This document shows, in pieces, positions 22,661 through 35,400 of a stretch of DNA of 64,000 bases. The stretch lies in assembly GCA_022885665.1 (NCBI GenBank), contig JAGQDJ010000149.1:1-64000 (forward strand). The letters run 5' to 3'. The DNA is from Triops longicaudatus. Its lineage: Eukaryota > Arthropoda > Branchiopoda > Notostraca > Triopsidae. A program made the position numbers and the translations under genes. The notes below the pieces were generated by a model. It made no database searches and was not told the origin of the DNA. It was given only the letters and a program-made list of their open reading frames with translations. The stretch's first letter is position 1. Each line of letters starts with the position of its first letter.

Positions 22661-25600
22661 TTACTGACCGAGTGTTGGTTTTCGCTCTTCTAAAATCAAT
22701 TCTGGAAATCCGGTGGTCTCGTCCATTTCACGCGCAAAAACAGTGCTTATAGCCTCGCCGAGCACTATTTCGGCGGTGGTAAAGATTTCCATGTCACCCA
22801 TCACATGACCGCCTATGGTCGATCCATCCGCTCGACCTAAGGTCACGTGAAGATGACCTTCGCCGCCGGAAACGGTGCCCACCAGAGATAAAATCTCCAT
22901 CCGCTCCGTTAGAGTTGCTATCTAAAGTATGGAAGGAAACAGGTACAAGAAAAACAATGATCTATAATGTGATTTGCGCAGAAACCTTTTAACAACCATT
23001 AAAGCTACAACAGTCGTCTGGGAAATAAATCTTTGTTAAAAAAGTTTTGTCTTTCGAATCAACGGTTTGCAACTTCTGAAGACTGAGGAGACACTAGTAA
23101 GGACTAATATACAGTTGACAGTTCACGCAATTAAAGTATCCTCGAAATTATCAAAATACTTTTGGAATATGCGTATTGAATTTTTTTTAAAAAAAAAAAA
23201 ATTGCTTCTCACGACAGAAAACTTTACAATTCAAACGTCAGGTTTCGGTCAGATTTCAGTGATCATGGTTACATGGCAATCATAGTATAATACAATTAAA
23301 TAATACTTTTACTGGTACTAGCTTTTACAGGTTAAAAGCAACATTGAAGTATGTATACACAGGGACCTTTGTTGGCTATGCACGGAGCACACAACGATTA
23401 CTATGGACGATTCACTAACATGGTCTATGGGTTATCGTTTCTTATATTTTTCTTTAAAGAAATGATCTAGTTATGGCGACTACTCTGGTGGCTTCTCAAG
23501 TGACATGACAGAAGTGACTCGAAAAAAGAGTAGGGACGAGAGAAACATTTCGCAATTTACCAATTCTCGTAGCACGAACCTGATTTCACTAAATGTTTCG
23601 TAATTAAAGTTTGCGGTTACAGTCACAAGCTATTTGAACGTTCTTTTGTTTCCGTCAAAAAATAATATCCTCTTCGAAACCAGATTTCCAATTACTGGGA
23701 TCGTGGTTCGAGCAAACTAAGAAGAATTCTCCAATGAGCACTATCCTGCGAAACAGATTCCAAATCAGCTGGTGGAAAGCCGAGCCTTTCGCCAGCAAGG
23801 GGTCGCCGTAGTCGCCCCACCTTGTGCGAAGCCTGCCTGTGGGTCTCTTCAGGGACATCTTAGCCTGGAAGACCAGTTATAAATGATAGGCTATAGTCTA
23901 GGAGAGATTCCATATAATTGTTCAGGGACTCTCCCACCACGATCGCCATGGGTGACGCTCCCAACACAAGCCAGGATATTGTAAAAATTTGCACGTGGTC
24001 TACAAGTGAGAAAGTGTTGGTACCTAGAAAGAAGTGTTGAGAGTGCCAAGGTTACTGAGGCTACACCAACACTTCCTCAGGTGCAGCCACTTTCTCTTAC
24101 CTGTAGCTTTGTAGTTTTCTTTTTGCGCTTTTGTGATTTGGAGTCTAGCTGCAGTTTTCATTATTATTATTATTATTATTATTATTGGTTTGCAGTGTAT
24201 TCTGTAAAATTACTATTTTTAGAGCGAACTCAGCAGCTACTTGTGCGTTTTGAGACATCAAAGCATAGAACATTTGAACATTTTCTAACATCTACTGTTC
24301 AGAAAGGATGTACAATACCGAGCAAAAAGAAAAAGAAAAAAATATGGGGACAGGAGGCTCAAATCGCTTAAATGCCCTCTTCAAATGCTGCAAGACAAAC
24401 TGCCTTACTTTGTCTCCGGCACCGCGTCTCTAACGTTACCTACAACCAACCAGCGAGCTAGGGTTTATTGTCGATTTTTTTTAGTTCGCAGGTAGCCTTA
24501 AGTTCCTCCCCCTTAGCAATTAGTTAAAAAGTGTCAGCGACGTCATAAGCTAGGGCAGCTTTCCGCGGTGAGAGTTCCCAGCTCTATCCCTGTCCACCCC
24601 TTCTCCCTTAGCGTTTTTTTTTGCTCAGTGTTGTACCCGAAAACCTGGTCCAAGTTCTAAATTAATCCACAAACAAAATTGCAAACGATTTTCGTTTTCG
24701 ATCTGTAAGACAAAAAAAAAGTGCTCACATATGACCACTTCATGTCTTTTCTTACAGAATTACGTGTATATTTTATCTCAAAAGAACGCAAAATCGCGCT
24801 TAAAATGAAGAAATATTTCGAAAAAAACTAAGACTTATTATCAAAATAACTTTACTTCATACGATAATACAATTAGATATGCTGTTGTTGTTTTAGTTGT
24901 GTTTTTTGGACTAATCAAGCTGCCATAAAGGCAAGTTCTGATAAGACAAAACTCCGCGCAAGACGAATTTTACAGTCCGGTCCCGAGCCGTTCGACTTAC
25001 GCGGAGGGCACTGTACTTCAATGTTTTCACAATTCAGAACTATGTTCCAAGCAAAACCTGACAATTTAGTCGAAAGGTACGTGGTTTTTATTCTGGTATT
25101 ATGCAAATATTTATTTCGTACTAACTTAGCACTTCATAGATTATTAAAATTAGAATGTTAAAATGTTGACAACTGTGTACAACATTTACTAAATATATAA
25201 ATTTGCAGCACAGGAACAGTAGAGATAAAAATGAATTTGTTTCTATCTGAATTCCCCTCTTTCGTTTGCATAAATTGCTAAGCTGCGTTTAGGAAGCATA
25301 TAGTTGTCCCTCTGAAAAACAAACTACACGAAAAAAGAACGTATTTGTCAAAAGATGATTTTTTACCTGTTCACGGAAAAGTGGACGCAAAATAGAGTAT
25401 ATTTGATATTTGCGTCGTAGTAAAATTACTGTAAAGGATTGTCAGTAAAAAATTGAAGTCACTTATCCATTGTGTTTCATGCTGCGGTTCACTAACAATT
25501 CAACCAACTAAACTCCCTTTTATTTACTTTGTTCTCAATTTTCGTTCGGAGAAAATAAAAGCTGGAGTATTATTCACTAGTGTGAAGAAAAGTTCCGTAG

Positions 25601-25888
25601 TGTTCAGTGTCACCAGATTCAAAATGTAAACTCAAAATTATTGTAACAACAAGCGACTACCAAAAAAAATCTACGCGAAAAAAATATATAATAAACTATA
25701 TTCACCTCGTTGGTCCCGTTAGCCCCGTTAGCATAGCGCAAAGTTGCTTTCGTGACACTACCCACGCAAGTTATGACGAAAGCTGCACGCAGTCCCAGCT
25801 TTTCAGCAATTTCTTGTACTTCGGTCTTCAATTCTTGCCCAGGTGTTAAACGCAGCACGTGGACCTTGAGGTTACTTGTCGCTAATAT
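22661..25888 (-). CDS. PPC (DUF296) domain protein, 5' end not found
   Basis: Two exons: 25888-25706 (61 codons) and 22921-22661 (86 codons plus stop). Phase is 0 and the junctions are GT-AG. The translation runs through SNLKVHVLRLTPGQELK, VITCVGSVTKATLRYAN, then GGEGHLHVTLGR and IGGHVMGD, and ends TTGFPELILEERK. This order and the GGH motif are those of the PPC/DUF296 fold, a trimeric domain found in plant AT-hook proteins and in stand-alone bacterial and invertebrate proteins. Function in animals is not established, and I assign none. Almost the whole domain is present (147 residues). The start codon must lie in a further upstream exon, because a good acceptor precedes ILATSNLKVH at 25889. 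The 2.8-kb intron contains LINE debris. Confidence 0.85.
23656..23880 (-). mobile_element. Non-LTR retrotransposon 3' fragment in PPC-gene intron
   Basis: The minus strand encodes FQAKMSLKRPTGRLRTRWGD, the basic GRxRTRW-type motif common at the C-terminal end of non-LTR retrotransposon ORFs. The following 75 bases recur at 2256-2345. The fragment is short, so no clade is assigned. Confidence 0.45.
24159..24186. repeat. (ATT)n microsatellite
   Basis: About nine uninterrupted ATT units within the PPC-gene intron. Confidence 0.9.
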
Positions 25889-26860
25889 CTTGAAAATAAA
25901 AATTGTTTAACATTAACTTCTTCGTAAAAAAAGCTGTATTATCTCCTGTCCTCATTAAACTAACACAAGCAAATTGACTACTGTATACATCACACACGAC
26001 ACCTGCGTAAAAGGTGTTCCACAGCCAATTTTCTGTTCCCGTAGATCTTTTGGAAACTTCTGTATTATTTTTTGTATTATTTTTTGGAAACTTCTGGCAT
26101 CTGTGATATCTAATGATTTGCTTAAACAAGAAATCATTGTAACAAGGTTCTCCTTAAAATAAAGATGACACTTAACACTTTTAACACCTTTTATGGCTCT
26201 TTAACACCTTATATTGTCATATATCAAATTACGTATTCTTGTCAAGTTCTGAGAAAAAAAGCACAGAAAAAATATGTAACGCTCTTAAATTGTTTACTAC
26301 GGACACGGGGATATCCTTTTTAATGCTAAACCTGGGCACGGTTAGTTCACGTAGCTACATGAATTTGACTAAAGCCGACACGACGCTGAAGCCGAAACTA
26401 TCGGCTTAGAACCGCTGAAGCCAGCAGCTTGGGTGCCATAGGATGATCAAGTATTCCTCTGGGTAGATCTCTCGAAGTCAATATTCAATTTTAACCATCT
26501 GCGAAAATCTATCTTACCGTATTTGGCAACCATTTGCACGTTCCCGCAATTAACGGAGTCAGCGGCTGACTTGAATGTTGGTAAGCCATGTCTTGATGGT
26601 CTACGCATGGCGACGATAATCTCTTTTTCAAAATGCAGCTTAGGATTATTGATCAGTGAAGCACAGCAACTCGAAACAGAAATGAAGAATTGGGTGGCGA
26701 GAAATATTTCCGTCAAATGAAAATTACTTCAGGGATCGTAACAGTAACAGGTGCATTGGTTTTTCTGATAAAGCTACAGTAGAAATCGGTTAAATCATTG
26801 TTTAAGCAAAGGCTGCCTTAGAAATATTGTAATGTAAATCAATTTCATTTTTCAAAACAC

Positions 26861-26970
26861 CAGGGGCGGCCATTTGCAAGTTGCAGTTGAGTGCCAGTGG
26901 TCGGATGAAAAGGGCTGGTGAACCACCAACTGGCGGATCCAGCACGCGGGCTATAGGTTGCCGACCGCTG
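26861..26970. mobile_element. Short hAT-like element, CAGCGGTCGGCAACC end
   Basis: The right end on the minus strand reads CAGCGGTCGGCAACC, a hAT-type terminus. The left end reads CAGGGGCGGCC. The ends share the CAGxGGxCGGC pattern. Flanking octamers (26853-26860 and 26971-26978) match at only 5 of 8 positions, so the boundaries are provisional. Confidence 0.4.
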
Positions 26971-26975
26971 CTGTA

Positions 26976-27255
26976 CACTGTAAAAAAATTATCAATTAAT
27001 GGTAGAAAACCCCCATCCTAAGTCCACAATTTTTGGGGGTTGATTTTCACGCGACAAATGGTGAGACTTCTTTTTTTTTCCTTAAAAAAAAGAAACACGA
27101 AAAGCTATCATTATGAAAAAGCCATTTCATTTTTAATAGAAAATTTAACCATTTTTGGAGAAAGTTCACAACTTAATGGGAGATAACTAACCCTCAAAAT
27201 CGGGGGACCTGGGATAGGGTTTGCCACCATTGACTGGTGAAAAATTTTTACACTG
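26976..27255. mobile_element. MITE-like element, CACTGTAAAAA ends
   Basis: The left end reads CACTGTAAAAAAATT and then AATGGTAGAAAACCC. The reverse complement of the right end reads CAGTGTAAAAATTTTT and then AATGGTGGCAAACCC. These make a 40-bp imperfect inverted repeat around a 280-bp, non-coding interior. Partial CTGTAAAAAATT and CACTGTAAAT words just outside (27266-27315) suggest further nested debris. Confidence 0.5.
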
Positions 27256-28230
27256 CAGAATCTACGCTGTAAAAAATTAAAGTCCTCTCCGCGGGAGACA
27301 ATCTACACTGTAAATGGTCCCTCGCAGATAAGACTTTATTTGCTGCTCGGTGATACGTGACTAGCGTAGTACAGGACTTGCCATACTTGGATTGCATTTT
27401 GTGAAGAGAGAAGTTAAGTATGAGAATGGCAATACTTGAAAATTGAGTACGTTGCTATTGTTTTGTCGCGGAACGCAAACTACATTAATTCGTGTACCCA
27501 ATATGTGTACAGTACTGTAAAGGGCCGTAATTGCATCGTTACTGATTCTGTTGTTGGGTTGGTGAGTAGAGAACGAAGTTGGTGTCAGGTCAATAGAGTT
27601 TAAAGGAGGTTGGGGAGTATTTGGTACTGGAAAAGATTACGGAAACAGTATAAGGCAACGTGGGCCGGGGTAAGTTGTCACAAGGTGCTTCTAAAGTTTA
27701 AGTACACACCTTAACTAAGCCAGGATGAGTACTCTATGTACACCAATCTATCTTCTTGACCATAAAAAGGAATTTGTATACGTTCGTTCGAAAAAAAACC
27801 AATCAACTGCGCACTGTTGCAAACAATTGTTGAGTGCAGGAATGAAACTCATCGTTCTGTTGACTCATTCCGAACCAATCTTTCCTCAAAAGCGTTTGCA
27901 TGTTCCGGGTGACGGTTCCTCTTATTGGCTACAAGGATCAGCTCCTTCAGTTAATTTCCCTGCGATTAGTCAATTGCGTGAATCTTCTCAGTAAAATTGC
28001 GCTCGACTTGCAACTCAGAATTTGCCTTCCATTAGATTTACACTATTTCTTCCGGTTTTTCGCGGCAAATTTTGATGTTTCTGACTAATCTTAAAGCTGA
28101 CGTAACAGTGAAATAAATGTTTCTAATCAGTTTGTCTCCGAATAATTAGTTGAATTGAACTTAACAAGGCACAGTGTATCCAACCGTAACTGTAAGTATA
28201 TCTGTTCCACAAAATAACACGGTAAGCATG

Positions 28231-28243
28231 GCCGCCATCTTGG
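28231..28243 (-). promoter_or_regulatory. YY1/Pho-type motif, possible PPC-gene promoter
   Basis: The minus strand reads CCAAGATGGCGGC, a close match to the YY1 consensus often placed at animal transcription starts. It lies upstream of the PPC gene on the matching strand, with a CACGTG E-box at 28300-28305 behind it. The link to the gene is inference only. Confidence 0.3.
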
Positions 28244-29220
28244 AAAACTGAACGACACCACTATGTCACTGAGCCACGTCGTTTTTCGCCACGACTAAGC
28301 ACGTGTCATGACGCGTGCTGTAAGCTAAAAAGTAAAGCTACATCTTAGAAAAGAGTGTGTTAAACATCTAAAAGAAATTTGAGTATACCTAAGTTGTGTC
28401 GAACAAAGCAAAGAAGTTGTTTAGTGGTGTTTCTAAATCAGGGAATGCGCAGATCATTGGTAAGGTGAATGTGGATTGTATGGCTTTATAGCACGGGAGA
28501 AGAAAGTAACACGTAGAACATGTCGCAGGTCAGATGACGACGGCATCGGATAGCTGAAAGCTAGTCGGTAACCCGATGCTTTTCAGTTTAACAATGGTTT
28601 CTAGTCCTAAGCTTTGACAAAGAAACGAACAGAAGAAATATTGGCTTTATTCAACAAGTTCTCTTGCGTCTAAGCTTTTTGGCTTTCAAACGCACACTAC
28701 AAAAACTTCTTTCTAAGTCAGTGATGCTTAACATTTTCCCCTATTAGTGCTGCGTAGACCTTTCTTCAATTTAGCAACCCTTATGAAAAAACCTTTACAT
28801 AACCTTTTTAAAAGGCGCACTAATATGCAAATCGCATTTTTCTTTAAACTGAAATCGAAAGAAACGCGATATAAAAACGCAGATAAAAAAACGCATTATA
28901 TCCACGAAAGTGCAACGAGAACTAAAGGAGTTAAATTACTTCGTACGACTTAACGGCTTAACTTACAACTTAGCGACTTCGTACAACTTACTTGCATTTA
29001 TGTACTGAAAAGTATCCTAGTACGTAATCCATATAGGCCTACACCGTAAGAAGCCGTTCTCAAGACAAGAACATTTACGATATCCCAAATTAATACTTGG
29101 CACTCACTATTAGTAGTTTATATTCAAAATTAGTAGTAGATACACAAAAGTGACTTTTCCCGCCTCAGTAATGGGAGCCAGCTCTCAAAACAAGCACTTA
29201 GCTCAAAATGAGAAGGGGCT

Positions 29221-29585
29221 AAGCTGGCTTTACACTGATGTGCCATGCCGGTATGCCGTACCGTCGCGACATGATCTGTTCGACATCTTTTAATTTACAC
29301 TACAATGCTAACAAAAAACGTAAAGGCACACTCACAAACCGAGTGGACCTTCATAGGGTAAACATGACATTAAAAATGTCTTTCAAAGAACGTAGAGAAG
29401 TTTCCGTTTAATTTTTATGAACAGTAAATATTGCTAACTAGAAAAATTACAGAGGGACGGAATAGCTGACACGTCGGACAAACCGTACAAAAGTCCTAAC
29501 TAATCAACTTTAAATATTTTTGAATTAGAAAAAAAAATCCCAAAGTGCGTTTGACACACCCACAGGCTAGTGTAAAGCCAGCTTT
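29221..29585. mobile_element. MITE with AAGCTGGCTTTACACT inverted ends
   Basis: The left end reads AAGCTGGCTTTACACT. The reverse complement of the right end reads AAAGCTGGCTTTACACT. That is a near-perfect terminal inverted repeat of 16 bases around 330 bp without an ORF. The flanking trinucleotides are CTA and TTA, which would suit a PIF/Harbinger-like TWA target only loosely. Confidence 0.6.
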
Positions 29586-29779
29586 AGTCTCAAACCGAGT
29601 TTAGGAAAGTGCAGGTGGGCAGGTCCAGAGAGCGCTGAGCACCGGAGCGATTCCATTTCATTGTTGATAATAAAGATAGCCTTTTCACACTGACTGACCA
29701 GGAACGTTTGATGGTAGCCAAAATATTACTAAAGTTTGCCAAATACCCGAGCTTGTTACTGAAAAATACTACGTGCCAG

Positions 29780-29937
29780 CAGGGCCGGATTATAATAGAG
29801 GCTAAGTAGGCTGCAGCCTAGGGGCCCGTGGTGTGGCGGGGCCCGTCAAAAAAGTACTCTTTCTCAGTGCGGATACGTCAGCGGGGGGCCGCGCGATACG
29901 TCAGCCTAGGGGCCCGTAAAGACTTGATCCGGCCCTG
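29780..29937. mobile_element. hAT MITE with perfect 8-bp target duplication
   Basis: This 158-bp element has 11-bp perfect terminal inverted repeats, CAGGGCCGGAT. It is flanked on both sides by the identical octamer CGTGCCAG (29772-29779 and 29938-29945). An 8-bp duplication and CAG-starting ends are the hallmark of hAT elements. The interior contains two GCCTAGGGGCCCG segments and no ORF. The intact duplication suggests a fairly young insertion. Confidence 0.85.
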
Positions 29938-29945
29938 CGTGCCAG

Positions 29946-32900
29946 TGTAGTGTATGCATTAAAAGGTGCACTTATTCGGAGACAAGGACTGGATTTTCCA
30001 TTTCAACTTCCAAGACAGAGTGCTCCAACAACTTCTATTGTGTGAACAAATTCATCGTACTGATGCTACTCAATTTCCGAATATAACTTCAATGTTAGAT
30101 TGTACGAATTTCGCCAAGTTAAGCATTTGTAAACAGAACTTTAGTGCAAATCCATTGCATGTTAAAGATGTCTTAAACTTGTCCAATGTGCATACAATGT
30201 TTTGTGAATGATGTAAGGGACACTGGAACAGTGCCTTTTGTTACTTGCAGATGCAGAATAGATGAATAAACTCTGGCGAATGACCGATCTGCTGGTGAGC
30301 TCTGAGTATTGCAAAAGTGTTTACTTTGTGTCTGCAGTTGTTTTAATTATGTTATAATTTTCTTTGAAAGTGTTTAATAGTGCTTGCGACTGTTGTGTTT
30401 GTTTGGGATTTGAAAAGTACAGCATAGTAATTGTAAAACGGCTTCAGAATTCATTGCAAAATATTAAGCAGCGACAAATGAGATATAAACGGCAATATTT
30501 AGTTCCCCTACACTTCTGTGACTTGGAAAGTGCACATTTGAGAATGCGCCTCTCACTTTGAGGCTTGGAAAGCACTCCTTTTGAGATGTTTGACATAGCT
30601 TTTTTGAGAATACACCTCCTCTCTATTTTTGAGATTATCAAGCTCCTCAACTGGTTTCCGTCGTTTTGAGTACCGTTTTCCATTCTTTTGAGGGGCATTT
30701 TTTCCAGTGTCCTGCATCTTATTATTAACTTAAGCAATAAGGACCTGGGACATGGACTATTCAGCATTGACGAGATCGAAAACGAACGTTAAACAGAATT
30801 TCGCTCGCTCGCTAGCTCTTAATGGCCCTAAGATAGCCACTTTTCTCAGCATGGCGCGTTTATCTTTTCAAAAATAGCGCCAACAGGCGTCGAGCTAGAG
30901 ATTGAAAACAAACAATAATTATATTACTTTATTCGCTATTTTGTTAGTTCAGTCACTGCATTACCGAACGTGCCATTTCACAAGTGTTACTCGTTCTTCT
31001 TGCAAACGTTTGTGAAACTTGCGATATTTTTTTTCCAGCTAGAAGGCTCCCGTACTCGTGGGAAATGGTTTGTCTAATCAAGCATGGCATCCCAGGCTGC
31101 ATATTTTTCTTCAGTAACACTGTATTTTTCTCTCTTTTCTTTATATGGCTAACAACGTTTATACCGCTTGACACGCTTTTGTAACAGTTCCCACTTTTTA
31201 ACTTTGCAATATTGTTTTTCAATACATTAATATTCGTTTCTAGAATTTAAAAAAAAATCATTTTAAAGATCTCTTGTTAACAAAAATATTTATTTTAAAA
31301 ATATTGAGGTAACATAAATATTTAGCTTGCTTGTTACTTTTCTTGTAGAGTTACGAAGAATTTTATACCAATAGATGAGCTTATTTACCACATATCACCT
31401 AAGCTAGCTCAACCATAACACAAATGTTGCTAAACTTTTTGCGTACACTTTGTGTACTTATTCGGAAAGATTTTCATCACCAGAGCTGCTAACTTAGGTC
31501 AGCAATGTATATTCGAAGAGCAAATTGTCCATGATTATCGTATCACGCTGTATCATTTATACCATTTCACAGTCACAACATTCCACCTCAGTAGACAATC
31601 CACAACAAACTTATCATTGACGGAAGGTTATTTGCCTGACAGGAGAAACTGCGACACTAAAAAGAAAAAGGTTTTAATATTAGCTTACCGGGGAAGCCAT
31701 GTTGGTTTAAAATATTTCATGAACGTTTCTCTGTCACTACTAAACAACCAAGCCACAAAGTGTTCACAGACCGCCACACTTAACGTATTTACGGCCTTGA
31801 CTCCTCCGTCCGAATACCCGAAAAAGGGGCAAATGGACCCATACACCAAGGTCGATTTTATAGGTTTTTTCTCCCCTCCCGTATGTCCTTTGGGTAGTAT
31901 TGTCAGTGGCTTTATACGTCTTTAACCACCCTTTAAGGTGGAAGGAGTGGGTGGGGCTTAACGCACTATCTTGCTGTTTACTTTCGCATGCAAACAAGAT
32001 ATCTCCGAAAGTTGGATTTGATAAGGGAAAAGCCATGTTCCCCGACAGTCACGGTTCGGCAATAGCCATAGCTAGATTGTATAGCCTCCTTTGCTGTTGG
32101 AAGTCTGGAACGATATGCTGCAGAAATTTACCGAGTCACGTGACAACTCTATTACTATCTAGTCTCTTTTTTTTCGAGTTTAGAATTGTTTTCCTTTTAT
32201 TCCCTCCGTGTGAGCTTTTCTAGACTTGCTAGTCTCGTCAAGGACATTCCCAAAGCGATGAAGAGAAACTTACAGCGTTTGTGGAGAATATTTGGCAAGG
32301 GAGAAGACAGTGAAAGGAGCTGATGGGGAAACATAGCACACTGCTGTGCTTCGGGTTCGAAAATGTGCCCGTTTCTTGACTTCTTCCAAGTAGTCACTCT
32401 GGATGTTGTATTTTTTCTACTTCGTGAATTTCGCTGGATATTCTGAGAAATGAGAAAAAGAACGAGGAAAGGGCTAGAGTTGTCACATTTTGGGAGGGTG
32501 CTGTGAATTCTTGTTGGGGAATTTTGGTGAAGAGGCGAAGATAAAAGGGAGGCAAGAGTTGAAGAATCAAGATGAAGTGGGAGGTTGGAAGAGGTTCCTT
32601 TGTGCATAAACAGCTCTCAAGCTATTTAATTTGAAACCGCTCCCCAAGGCACTTTTCTCATCAGAGTTCCCCCAAGAAAAAGAGTTGCTTTTTCGCCCTA
32701 AAACTAAAGGGGTTGCCAAAAGATACAACGAAAATACGTATAAAATGGTCACCGAAGCTCTTTTTTTGGGTCCATACCATGCTTTAAATGAGATGAATCC
32801 TCCTCCATTGCTATCTTCGTTTGCTTTCTTTATTAAAGTTGAAAAGTTTCTTCTTTTTTTTAGGGAAGAAATCCAGTCGTTTTTTTTAAAAAAAAAGCTT

Positions 32901-35400
32901 AGGATTCCACGTTATGAAGAAAACCCGAACTGGGTCCTATACAAATTTTGTATTTGCTTGCAATTTCTTCGACGCGCTGTTGCTTTATGGATTTCAAAGT
33001 GTCTTCAGATGCGTGCCCAGTAAAGACAACTCAGATATAGTGCTCCATATGTTATTAAAAGCGCCCCCCAGGAAGCTAGTTCATTCTAGAATTTCTCATG
33101 AATTTCAAGTCTCCTAATCGCTCATGTTTCTAATATACAGGGTCCTTGTGACCAAACCCCAATCCGTCCTATCTCACATAATGCGATACTTGCAGTAAAC
33201 GTAAAACGAGAAGGGACACTATGCGAACTGCCCTATTCAAAATATACATAATTGGGCAACAATGAATGGTCCTCCCACAAAAATTCGTTAGTAATTACGA
33301 TGAATGTTATACTGTTGTAAGATTATTGTTTGGTTCAAACTGAAAAGATGGCTAGCAGCGACTGTCCACATAACAAATTTAAGGGTTGCATGGCAGCTAA
33401 AGATTTAACTACTTTAAATGCACGGAGCTTATGCACAACAAAGAATATTGAACTGCAGCAAATGCCATGCTTAAATAGGCTATTTGCGAGAGGATTGCCT
33501 AAAGGAAGTGATTTGTATTTGGACTACATGCGCTTGTTTTTAAGGAATGTGAATAGAAAGGTGTCAAAAATTAAGTAATATTTCCTTGTTTTCCATTGCT
33601 ATGCTAACTATTGTTTTCTGTCTCAATAAGAAAACAAAACAGCGAGTGAATTTTGTTGCAGTTTCTTTGTTCTATATAGAAAAAGATACCCAAACTCCAC
33701 CCACTAGCCTAATGTCGTCAATCGCCAGATCTCGGGACAGATCATCTCCGGTGAAACTTTTTTTTGTTAAGGTCCAGATGTTACAAAAGTAAGAAATTCA
33801 CAGAAAGCGCGGTCTTTTTCATTTGTTTACAAGCAATATGTAGTCAAAGTTTAGGGGAGTGCGCCTTAGATTCAGAGGGTTAGTTTTAAAAGCTTGTATT
33901 TTACAAGTGACAACTCATTTCATCTATAACTTAAGCAGTTTCTTTTATTCCTTTTCTATAGAATCGTTTGCACATAAATTTATTCATATTCGTTTGCACA
34001 TGAATTAAATTTATTTATTAATAAATATCTTTCTACCAAGGATGTGCTTAAAGGCGTCTATTCATAACACGTTAGTTAGAGTTTGAGAGGTCGCTAGTGC
34101 TGCACCGTGCGTCTGAGATAAGAAAACAGGTTGTAAGTTTAGTTAACATTCCAAGACAGCTGTTTCGAAGGCCGGTATCTATTTGCTACATTAAACAACA
34201 ATATAAATTTGTTCATCTGCAATCTACTCATTAAGTAATTAATTAAGATTTTTTTCCTTTTATATACATGATTTGTAAGGTAGGCGACTTTAGAGCAGGC
34301 ATTTTTCGAATAGGCGTTTTTGACTTCTTGCCGAATATGTTCAACAAAGCGATGAACGTTATTGATTGTTACAAAATTTCGGGTGAAAAATCTTAAGCCA
34401 CGCCTTTGTGCTACGCAACGCAAGCTTATTAGACAATTAAACGGCAATTGGACACTTTACTCTTACGTACATTTCTAAGCTTTCGTATGAACTTATGTAA
34501 AGTAGAAATTTAACGTACCAGACAGACATAAGATACCAATTTAAATGTAAAAAATATTAAAATATGCTACTTTCGCATTTATTTTACATGATTTTTTATT
34601 TCACAGTCTTGTTTTAGGACGAATCTGTGAGCAAAATATATTTGAACCTAACTTAGACCAACCTAACCTAGCGTAAACTAAGTTAACCTATTTTTAATCA
34701 ACTAAATTAACTTAAACTTAACCTAACGAGTTTACCCCTTCCTTCAATCGTCTTTATATTGTCTTTGCCGCTGTTTTGTCAATCTGTTAACATAAAAGTT
34801 TCCTAAAACGTGAATCATAAAAATTTTATGCCATGAAACTGTTGTATTTGTTGTTTCAAATACTCACCACATGCCACAAATGCACGTCCGTCAATTAAAA
34901 GTCATCTGGGACTTCCTGTTCGGACAAAAATGTTGCATATTTACTACTTTTAACCAATATTGAAATGGTTGCACATAGCATTTTAACCTTGATGATCGTT
35001 TACGCTTATTCTCCTATTTATACAATAATACATTTTCTTGTTAATCTTACAAATAATTTTTGAAGGATTGCATTTGTATTGCATAACAATGTAGGCCGAA
35101 GCATTATGAAATGCTTTAAATAGGCTCCTTGTAAGTTGAGTCTATGCAATTTGCATAGTTCGAAAGGGAACAGTTAAGAACTTTTAAGTGTTTCAATTGA
35201 CCCGTTTTTTTTCCTAGGTCAAGGGTACACGTGTATTTATGACTTGCACATCGTTTCTCCGAAGCTTAAAACACGAAAGTCTTCGTCAGGTTCTGCCCCT
35301 CTTTACCCTGGATCTGCAACCCCTTTTTCGACATAAGAAAAACTCGTGCTAGCCTTCTTTTTAATTTCTTAAATTCTCTCCCCCTACCTCGTTTCCAACC
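29946..35400. other. Gene-free intergenic DNA
   Basis: No exon with both splice support and family similarity was seen. Open frames of 60-157 codons here have biased, AT- or pyrimidine-driven composition. The stretch includes a TTAGG-like decayed tract at 34643-34730. Nothing else is recognisable. Confidence 0.5.
34643..34730. repeat. Decayed CCTAA/TTAGG-like tract
   Basis: Repeated AACCTAAC, CCTAACCTA, AGTTAACCTA and TTAACCTAACG words occur over about 90 bases. They resemble diverged copies of the arthropod telomere unit TTAGG. Confidence 0.5.

Larger units (their letters stand above)
25889..29220. other. Region upstream of PPC gene, no further exon identified
   Basis: The missing first exon(s) of the PPC gene should lie here or further right. 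None could be fixed. A YY1/Pho-type motif (28231-28243) followed by a CACGTG box (28300-28305) is the only promoter-like cluster. Small direct repeats (TTTTGGAAACTTCTG at about 26048 and 26081) and two MITE-like elements (26861-26970 and 26976-27255) are present. Confidence 0.4.

Noticed and set aside
28500..28600. Possible snoRNA-like stem (GCATCGG...CCCGATGC)
   Set aside because: A short stem only. No C/D or H/ACA boxes in the right places were found.
31452..31925. 157-codon plus-strand ORF
   Set aside because: No family resemblance, no promoter or polyadenylation context, and biased composition.
32197..32607. 136-codon minus-strand ORF
   Set aside because: Ser/Leu/Pro-rich composition follows a pyrimidine-biased stretch. 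No domain, splice site or neighbour supports it.
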